Positions 42,501-49,116 of a stretch of DNA of 64,000 bases are shown piece by piece. The stretch lies in the NCBI RefSeq assembly GCF_009695635.1, contig NZ_VUNN01000003.1, forward strand, positions 62,001 to 126,000, written 5' to 3'. The first letter of the stretch is position 1; every line of letters starts with the position of its first letter. The position numbers and the translations under genes are program-made. This DNA comes from Bullifex porci (lineage in GTDB: Bacteria > Spirochaetota > Spirochaetia > Sphaerochaetales > Sphaerochaetaceae). A model generated the notes under the pieces. It searched no databases. It saw only the letters and a program-made list of their open reading frames with translations, and was not told the DNA's origin.

Positions 42501-43615
42501 TATAGGTATGTCTCCTTAGCTCTATTGTAATATACACCACAGCTCTTAATAAGATTGATCAAGCTTACAATACTAATACCTGCTGTAGCACTCTTTATGA
42601 TATCGCCCCAAGGAGCAATATCACTATTTATATTATTTATTGTAGATGATATAGCATATAAAGAGAAACATAAGAAGGTATTTCGAAGTGCTCGATAGAA
42701 ATCATCCTTCGCACTCTTTAGCACGCCATCCTCTTTAATCCATTTTGGAGTTAGCCTTAAGGCATGAACACTATCTTGAGAATTATCAAGCTGAAATACT
42801 CTTCCCTCGAAGCCATCCTTATTTAAGGATACTATTAAATCATCCTCACTTGAGTTAATCCAAATTGGAAGAGCACTGCTATCAATTGCAAAAACAGAAA
42901 GCTTTGCATCATAGGGTATAGAAAATAATAGCTGTGAGTGCTCTACAATCTCTACTTCTTCCGCCTCTATTTCTGTTATCTCACCAGGCTTTAACTCATA
43001 TTCACTAAGCTCTGCATTAACAGGCTTTAAATTTCCATTTTCTCTTACAAAAGCAACCTCTGGATAGTAGATTTTCCCAAGCTCTAATAATATATTCTCA
43101 TAAAATGAAGGCTCCTCATGAGTTAAGAACACACTATCTAAAACACCATTAACAGTGCCATCAAAGACAAATAACTCAATAAAGCTTAGTGGACCATCGA
43201 TATCAACAGAGTAAATAAAAATTAAATCAAGCTCGTTATAGCTCTTTAAATAATTTAAGGCATCAATATTTTTACTTAATATTGCATCATTTAAGCTATT
43301 TTCACTTAGCTCTATACACTCAATAATATCAAACTCCTTATATTCAAAGGTACTTCGTTCTGCAGGAGTTTTTTCTTCAATCAATGCTTTATGAATTTTT
43401 AAATCCTCTTCCTTTTCAAATGCACCATTAAGCCTATTATAGCAGAGCTCATCTAGCTTACTTGATCTAAAATTATTAGAAAGAAAGAGCTCCAAAGCAC
43501 TTGATAGCTCATTTGAAAGCTCTTTTGGGACATTATAAAGCCCAACTCTCAGCGAGCTTGCTGAGAGAGGGATTAAAGCAATAATTAAAATAAAGAGCGT
43601 AAGTAGCTTTCTCAA
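42500..43615 (-). CDS. Exported protein of unknown function
   Basis: A 371-residue protein with signal peptide MRKLLTLFILIIALIPLSAS. The mature part is acidic; a beta-rich region (about 240-310) resembles a carbohydrate-binding or PEGA-like sandwich, and the end has two weak hydrophobic segments. I do not recognise a named family. It overlaps prfB by four bases and touches ftsY by one base, so it is translated with them. Confidence 0.55.
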   Translation of the reverse strand: MRKLLTLFILIIALIPLSASSLRVGLYNVPKELSNELSSALELFLSNNFRSSKLDELCYNRLNGAFEKEEDLKIHKALIEEKTPAERSTFEYKEFDIIECIELSENSLNDAILSKNIDALNYLKSYNELDLIFIYSVDIDGPLSFIELFVFDGTVNGVLDSVFLTHEEPSFYENILLELGKIYYPEVAFVRENGNLKPVNAELSEYELKPGEITEIEAEEVEIVEHSQLLFSIPYDAKLSVFAIDSSALPIWINSSEDDLIVSLNKDGFEGRVFQLDNSQDSVHALRLTPKWIKEDGVLKSAKDDFYRALRNTFLCFSLYAISSTINNINSDIAPWGDIIKSATAGISIVSLINLIKSCGVYYNRAKETYL

Positions 43616-44716
43616 CCGTTTTGTTCCTTATTCCAGTTAAGATATGACTCGATAAAATCGTCTAAATCTCCATCCATTACGGCATTAATATTACCAACCT
43701 GGACACCTGTTCTATGATCCTTAACCATTGTATATGGCTGGAATACATATGATCTAATTTGAGAGCCCCACGCTATATCCTTCTTAGCGATAGCATCCTT
43801 TTGATGCTCCTCCTCTCTCTGCTTCTGATAGTACTCATACAGTCTTGAACGAAGCATCTTGAACGCAACATCCTTGTTCATAAATTGGCTTCTTTCATTT
43901 TGACACTGTACTACAATACCAGTTGCATAGTGAGTAATTCTAACAGCAGAGTCTGTCTTATTTACGTGCTGACCACCTGCACCACCAGCTCTATAGGTAT
44001 CAAGACGATAATCCTCAGGCTTAAGCTCGATTTCAATATCATCATCAATTACAGGAGATGCATATACACTAGTAAATGAGGTATGTCTTCTCTTTTGAGC
44101 ATCAAATGGTGAAATTCTAACTAAGCGATGTACGCCAGCCTCTCCCTTGAGATATCCAAAGGCATAAGCTCCACTTACTCTAACTGTAGCACTCTTAATA
44201 CCACCTTCATCCTCAAGAATGTCTAATACCTCACTCTTAAAGCCATGGCGCTCACACCATCTAAGGTACATTCTTAAAAGCATATTAGCCCAGTCACACG
44301 CCTCAGTACCACCTGCACCAGCATGGATAGATAAGAACATATCATTTTTATCAAACTTTCCATCGAGTAAGGTCTTTAGCTTTAGAGGATGGAACTTCTT
44401 CTCAAGACCTTCAATTTGAGAGCAAATCTCCTCCTCAATAGCAGGATCCTCCTCAGAGGAATACATCTCAATTAGCTCTTCAGTATCCTTAATTTCAGCT
44501 ATAAGCTCCTTCCAAGGATAGTAGCTATCCTTAAGTCCATTAAGCTCTGCAAATACCTTTTCTGCATTTTGCTTATCATCCCAGAACCCTGGCTCTAGAG
44601 TTTTAGCTTCAACATTTTCTATTTTTTTCTCGATATCAGAGGCTTCAAAGACGCCTCCATACGTTATAAGCTTCTTCTTTTACTGTATCAAATACATTCT
44701 TATTGTGTAAAAACAT
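43612..44716 (-). CDS. prfB: Peptide chain release factor 2 (programmed +1 frameshift)
   Basis: RF2 releases finished proteins at UGA and UAA. The gene has two joined frames: 44716-44648 (MFLHNKNVFDTVKEEAYNVW..., 23 codons) and 44646-43612, giving 367 residues. The main frame has the RF2 marks EPGFWDD, the stop-recognition tripeptide SPF (RISPFDAQ) and the catalytic GGQ in AGGAGGQHVNKTDSAV. AAGGAG lies seven bases before the ATG. The start overlaps the end of the upstream gene by 17 bases. Confidence 0.95.
44645..44658 (-). promoter_or_regulatory. prfB programmed +1 frameshift site
   Basis: Reading on the minus strand: internal Shine-Dalgarno GGAGG (44658-44654), one codon CGT, then CTT-TGA-A. 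Spacing is identical to the classical RF2 site (SD, three bases, CUU UGA). Skipping the T at 44647 joins the two frames, so RF2 level controls its own synthesis at the in-frame UGA. Confidence 0.95.
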
Positions 44717-46541
44717 TCTTTTTCTCCTTGTTATCGATTATTCTCGTAATAATATTAAATGTATATACGCTATCCTTTTTAATGTCTAGCATAAATCTCA
44801 ATACAGCCTTTGTATAAAGATAGAACTGCTCTGAGCCAAGAGTAGTAACCTCACTCTGGAATCTATTTTCTTCCATTATAGAAAAGGTTGAGGTACTAGA
44901 AAATGAAAGAACTACATCTCTTAAGGAATCAGAAAAACGAACATTTCTAATATCCTTTAACGATTCGCCCATTAAAGGACCTCTCTTTTGGTCATAGCTA
45001 AAGGCAAAGGCACCAGGAAGAGTAAAATATACATTAGTATCAAAGTACCCCGATATATCCTCTTTTCCAGTATTATAAATACTTACAGAAAGGCACATAT
45101 TTTGCCCTGTCATCTTATAGTGCTTTGTAATTTGAAATTGCTCTTTTTCAAGAGAAAAGTTATATTCACTCTTCGTCTTACCTAAGCACTCAAAATCAAA
45201 AATCTCATCCTTAAGGTTAAAAATATTTGAATTCAAGCATAAGGTATCGACAAAGGATCTTTTCTTTTCCTGTCTCTGACTATCCTTTCTCCATGGTGAA
45301 ACTGTATCAAAGACATTTAGATGCATCTCCTTAGATGAGAATTCATGTACACTAGCACCTCGTGGTGCAAATACTGCAGAGGAGGTCTTTCCATAGCAAA
45401 AGAGCTCATCAACACCATCATCATCTAAATCAGAGGCTAAAATACGACCAGTACTATCATAGTAGGTATACTCACAATCAAGTAGAGTCTCATAGAAGTA
45501 TCTATGCTCACTAAGTCTTAGATTTGAAGCATTAGTATCACATAAAAATAGAGTTCCACTTGGGATTGTCGATAGCTTATCAGAGATACTTTTCTTAATT
45601 ACTCTATCCTTTTTACACTCACTTAATTGATCAGATAGATTATTAACTCTATTGAGATAGTATCTTAAATTTCCATCTCTAACTAAGATTTCAGGGAAGC
45701 TTCTTAAGCTGCCAGCAGAGGCATCTCTGCCATACCAGCCATATTCAAGATATCCTACATTAGAGACAGTTATATCATTTGGAAGTGCAATCTCAGCACC
45801 TCTCTTTAAGGCTTCTTCAAAAATTGAGGTAAATAGAGAATGTAAATTCTCATCATCCTCTCTATTATATGATGCTCCTTGGCACAGCTGATCAAGATTA
45901 ATCATTAAAACAAGCTCATCCTGGTCTGAGGCATCTCTTATCATCTTAACCATCTCAGATAGTAGCTTTTCAAAGGATATTTCATTTTGACCATACATAC
46001 TAACTAATCTAGAGGCACTATCTAAGGATGGTATAACATCAATTCTCTTTCCTAGCTCATTCATTCTAAATGGAGAGAATGTGTTAACTGTTTTACTTAT
46101 AGCGTTATATGAGGAAATAACTAAACGGTCTAGAGCAACAGTCTTCATTGTGCTTACAAGAGTTGGTGACCAAATCTCACCATAGCACCAAAGAGTAGTT
46201 GCTCTAACTCCATAGGTTCTTCGAATTAAGGTTGTATTTTTATCAATGATTAAAGCTCTATCCTTGACCTGCATTATCGGCAGGATTGTTTGGTTATAGG
46301 CGCTCGTGAAAAGCTCCACTCTTCCATTTTTAGCAAGAGTGGATATCAAAAGATTCATTTCAGGACTATTTTGTGCCATGTATTTTATCATGGCACTAGA
46401 TAGTGAAACGCTTATAGCAACATCCTTGTTATTATAAACATATGTAAAAACAGGCTTAATGATACACCCTATAGCCCGCTTAAATACTGCGGGCGGTAGG
46501 GCTGCTGATGTCTGAGTATACAGACCAAGAACTAGCTTCAA
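44700..46541 (-). CDS. GH57-like protein with degenerate active site
   Basis: A 613-residue protein starting at TTG, with GAGAGG upstream. The N-terminal 300 residues follow the GH57 (alpha-amylase/4-alpha-glucanotransferase) plan: KNGRVELFTSAYNQTILPIM aligns with the family's GGxYEPxLP segment and WCYGEIWSPTL with the WLTERVWEP nucleophile block. However the nucleophile Glu position is Gly and the N-terminal HNHQP is replaced by YTQTS. The C-terminal 200 residues resemble the beta-sandwich of 4-alpha-glucanotransferases. Likely a non-catalytic relative; function unknown. It is embedded between rnfB (one base) and prfB (17-base overlap). Confidence 0.65.
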   Translation of the reverse strand: MKLVLGLYTQTSAALPPAVFKRAIGCIIKPVFTYVYNNKDVAISVSLSSAMIKYMAQNSPEMNLLISTLAKNGRVELFTSAYNQTILPIMQVKDRALIIDKNTTLIRRTYGVRATTLWCYGEIWSPTLVSTMKTVALDRLVISSYNAISKTVNTFSPFRMNELGKRIDVIPSLDSASRLVSMYGQNEISFEKLLSEMVKMIRDASDQDELVLMINLDQLCQGASYNREDDENLHSLFTSIFEEALKRGAEIALPNDITVSNVGYLEYGWYGRDASAGSLRSFPEILVRDGNLRYYLNRVNNLSDQLSECKKDRVIKKSISDKLSTIPSGTLFLCDTNASNLRLSEHRYFYETLLDCEYTYYDSTGRILASDLDDDGVDELFCYGKTSSAVFAPRGASVHEFSSKEMHLNVFDTVSPWRKDSQRQEKKRSFVDTLCLNSNIFNLKDEIFDFECLGKTKSEYNFSLEKEQFQITKHYKMTGQNMCLSVSIYNTGKEDISGYFDTNVYFTLPGAFAFSYDQKRGPLMGESLKDIRNVRFSDSLRDVVLSFSSTSTFSIMEENRFQSEVTTLGSEQFYLYTKAVLRFMLDIKKDSVYTFNIITRIIDNKEKKNVFTQ

Positions 46542-46542
46542 A

Positions 46543-47337
46543 TTAACCTCTCTTTACGAAACACTTCTGTGGGCAAGCTTCACTAGCAGCTTCAAGCTCA
46601 GAAGTATCCTTTGAGTAATCTATTTTTGAAAGGAAGTTTTCAACTGTACAGCCAGATGCAGGGAACTTGTTTTGACAAATCTTACAACCGATACAACCAA
46701 CTTGGCAGTTCTTCTTAACCTTTGCTCCCATTTCATGGTTATTACAAGCAACAACCATCTTTGCTGATGCAGGTATCATCTTAATAACACCTGTAGGACA
46801 TACAGTTGTACATTTCTTACAGCCAATGCACTTTTCAGGATCTACCTTGATCATATTTTTATCATCACGATAGATAGCATCTGCTGGACAAACACTCATA
46901 CAGGAGCCAAGGTGGATACATCCCTCTTTACAGCCATTAGGTCCACCCTGAACGATAAATGCAGCGGCACAATCCTTAATGCCTCTATATTCAAAGTCCT
47001 GCTTAGTTACTTCACTATTTCCATTACAGTGTACAAAGGCTACCATTCTTTCCTTGCTCTCTACGCTTACGCCCATGATCTCACCCATCTTTGCAGCAAG
47101 GGCATTACCACCAGGAGAACAAAGTCCGATTTCAGCTTCACCAGCACATACTGCAGCAGCATATCCAGAGCAGCCTGCATATCCACATCCACCACAGTTA
47201 GCACCTGGCATAATAGCTTCCATCTTAACAAGCTTTTCATCCTTCTCAACAGCTAGCTTTTTATCAGCAATTGCAAGGCCTAAGCCAAGTAAAAGGCCGA
47301 GAATAGAAATTACTAAAATTGCAGAAATGATTCCCAT
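46543..47337 (-). CDS. rnfB: Rnf complex subunit RnfB
   Basis: A 264-residue Fe-S subunit that takes electrons from ferredoxin. An N-terminal membrane anchor (IISAILVISILGLLLGLGL) is followed by the RnfB Fe-S domain MPGANCGGCGYAGCSGYA and two 4Fe-4S clusters (CMSVCPADAI, then CIGCKKCTTVCPTG), with further cysteines near the end. The order rnfCDGEAB and the close spacing (10 bases after rnfA) mark it as the last Rnf gene. Confidence 0.95.
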   Translation of the reverse strand: MGIISAILVISILGLLLGLGLAIADKKLAVEKDEKLVKMEAIMPGANCGGCGYAGCSGYAAAVCAGEAEIGLCSPGGNALAAKMGEIMGVSVESKERMVAFVHCNGNSEVTKQDFEYRGIKDCAAAFIVQGGPNGCKEGCIHLGSCMSVCPADAIYRDDKNMIKVDPEKCIGCKKCTTVCPTGVIKMIPASAKMVVACNNHEMGAKVKKNCQVGCIGCKICQNKFPASGCTVENFLSKIDYSKDTSELEAASEACPQKCFVKRG

Positions 47338-47347
47338 ATTCCCCTCC

Positions 47348-47940
47348 TTATACTAAATGTAGGTTTGTGATAAGAGACTTATCAAAAGCCATGAAGGCAA
47401 GAGCCATGAGACCTGCAGAAATAAATGCTATAGGAATACCCTTATAGGATTTTCTAACAGGAGTAAGCTCAAGCTTCTCTCTAATGTTACTCATTAATAC
47501 AATTGCAAGAGTAAAGCCAAGTCCAGCTGCTAAACCCGCAAAGAAGCTCTCAAGTAGGTTGTAGCCATTATCGATATTTATAATAGCGATACCAAGTACA
47601 GCACAGTTAGTTGTAATTAAAGGAAGGAAGATACCAAGAGCCTTATATAAGGATGGACTCATCTTTCTAACAACCATCTCTACAAGCTGTACTAGAGCAG
47701 CGATTACAAGGATAAATGCTACAGTCTTAAGATACTCAAGTCCAAATGGAACGAGAAGAAATAGAAGACCATATAGCATACTACAGATGCAACAGCTGTA
47801 ACGAAGGTAACAGCCATACCCATACCTAATGCAGATTCACTATTCTTTGAAACTCCGATGAAAGGACAAAGACCCATGAACTGAACTAAGATAAAGTTCT
47901 GTACAAAAACATAGGTAATAATTATTCCAATATAGCTCAT
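47348..47940 (-). pseudogene. rnfA: Rnf complex subunit RnfA, frame interrupted by one base
   Basis: The two halves of RnfA are in different frames. The first (from ATG 47940 with GAGAGG upstream) reads MSYIGIIITYVFVQNFILVQ ... SVVCYMVFYFF; the second continues LVPFGLEYLKTVAFILVIA ... LITNLHLV. Restoring one base near 47755 gives a six-helix protein that aligns with known RnfA without gap, including LGLCPFIGVSK-like and LPLITTNCAVLG signatures. RnfA is an inner-membrane partner of RnfE. The break may be a sequencing error or a real mutation; the site does not look like a classical slippery sequence. Confidence 0.85.
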
Positions 47941-47941
47941 A

Positions 47942-48577
47942 TCAACCTCTCTTTGCCTTTCTATCACCCATCCAATTAAAGAGTGCTTTTAGATATCCCA
48001 TTACTAAAAGAGCACCGGCAGCAAGTGTCATAACTCTAATTGGAGAATCCTTAAGTCCTGGGATAGAAATAATTACTCTTGCACTTTCACTAAGGTTAAT
48101 TAGTGTGATCTGTCCTGCACCAAGAATCTCTCTTATTGCAGCAATTAAAATAAGTGAGAGTGTAAAACCAACACCCATTCCGATTGCATCAAGAGCAGAA
48201 TCAAGGACAGTATTCTTGTTTGCAAAGGCCTCTGCACGGCCAAGGATGATACAGTTTACTACGATGAGTGGTAGGTACACACCGAGAGCTGAGTAAACAG
48301 CTGGAACATATGCATGCATTACCATCTCAACGATAGTAACGAATGATGCAATAATTACGATATAAGAAGGTATTCTAATAGAATCAGGAATTACTTTTCT
48401 AAGCAGTGAGATGATAATATTTGAACAAAGAAGAACAAATATTACACCTGCTCCCATACCAATAGCATTAAAAACTTGAGTTGTAACACCTAAGGTAGGG
48501 CACATACCAAGCATGATGATAAATACCGGATTTTCCTTAAAGATACCTTTAGTGAGTTCTTTGGTATGTGACATCAT
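47942..48577 (-). CDS. rnfE: Rnf complex subunit RnfE
   Basis: A 211-residue six-helix inner-membrane subunit: KENPVFIIMLGMCPTLGVTT at the N-terminus and YLPLIVVNCIILGRAEAFA in the middle are the RnfE/NqrD hallmarks, mirroring RnfA in inverted topology. It starts inside the end of rnfG (four-base overlap) and ends one base before rnfA. Confidence 0.95.
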   Translation of the reverse strand: MMSHTKELTKGIFKENPVFIIMLGMCPTLGVTTQVFNAIGMGAGVIFVLLCSNIIISLLRKVIPDSIRIPSYIVIIASFVTIVEMVMHAYVPAVYSALGVYLPLIVVNCIILGRAEAFANKNTVLDSALDAIGMGVGFTLSLILIAAIREILGAGQITLINLSESARVIISIPGLKDSPIRVMTLAAGALLVMGYLKALFNWMGDRKAKRG

Positions 48578-49116
48578 TTACCTCCTAGACTCTTAACATA
48601 TTCAGAGCCATTTTTAAGTGCTCCAGACACACCGGTGAAAGTAACCGTTGCGCCAGATACCAATGAAGGATCAGCAAGATCATTTTTAGATGTAGGAATA
48701 GGAGCTGTTGCGCCAAAGCCAACAAACTGAGCCATGTACCAGCTTTCCTCACTCTTCTTTCCAAGTCCTGGTGTTTCGCTATTTGCCATCATCTTAGCAC
48801 CAATAAGCTCACCATCGGTCTTATAGGAAGCAACAAGAGTAATAGGTCCACCATAACCATTACTTGTAAGCTCGAGTACGTAACCCTTAATCTCTTTATT
48901 CTCTACAAGAGTAATAACGTAATTAACATTACCATCCCCTTCTCTCTTTTCTCCAAGATCATAGCCGCCACTAATATCCATAAGAGCAGCACTTGTTTCC
49001 TTGAGAGCATTGGCAGCAATTTGAGGAGCAGTTACAGCATTTACTACAGCAAGTAAAGCTGCAGCAACTGCACAGATAGCGAAAAGGATCAATGCGATTT
49101 TAAGATACTGTTTCAT
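48574..49116 (-). CDS. rnfG: Rnf complex subunit RnfG
   Basis: A 180-residue periplasmic subunit with an N-terminal membrane anchor and an FMN-binding domain (GYGGPITLV, then ETPGLGKK). The FMN is normally attached by a phosphoester to Thr in D-x-x-S/T-G-A-T. Here the motif is SLVSGAT (residues 151-157), so Thr157 is present but the Asp is Ser; an Asp lies two positions further out. Overlaps of four bases join it to rnfD and rnfE. Confidence 0.92.
   Translation of the reverse strand: MKQYLKIALILFAICAVAAALLAVVNAVTAPQIAANALKETSAALMDISGGYDLGEKREGDGNVNYVITLVENKEIKGYVLELTSNGYGGPITLVASYKTDGELIGAKMMANSETPGLGKKSEESWYMAQFVGFGATAPIPTSKNDLADPSLVSGATVTFTGVSGALKNGSEYVKSLGGK

Noticed and set aside
43612-44466. 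N-terminally truncated release factor 2 starting at MYSSEED
   Set aside because: The upstream sequence encodes the missing domain in two frames joined by the standard RF2 frameshift site.
47348-47967. Two separate small membrane-protein genes at the rnfA position
   Set aside because: The two frames are the N- and C-terminal parts of one RnfA and join without gap after restoring one base.
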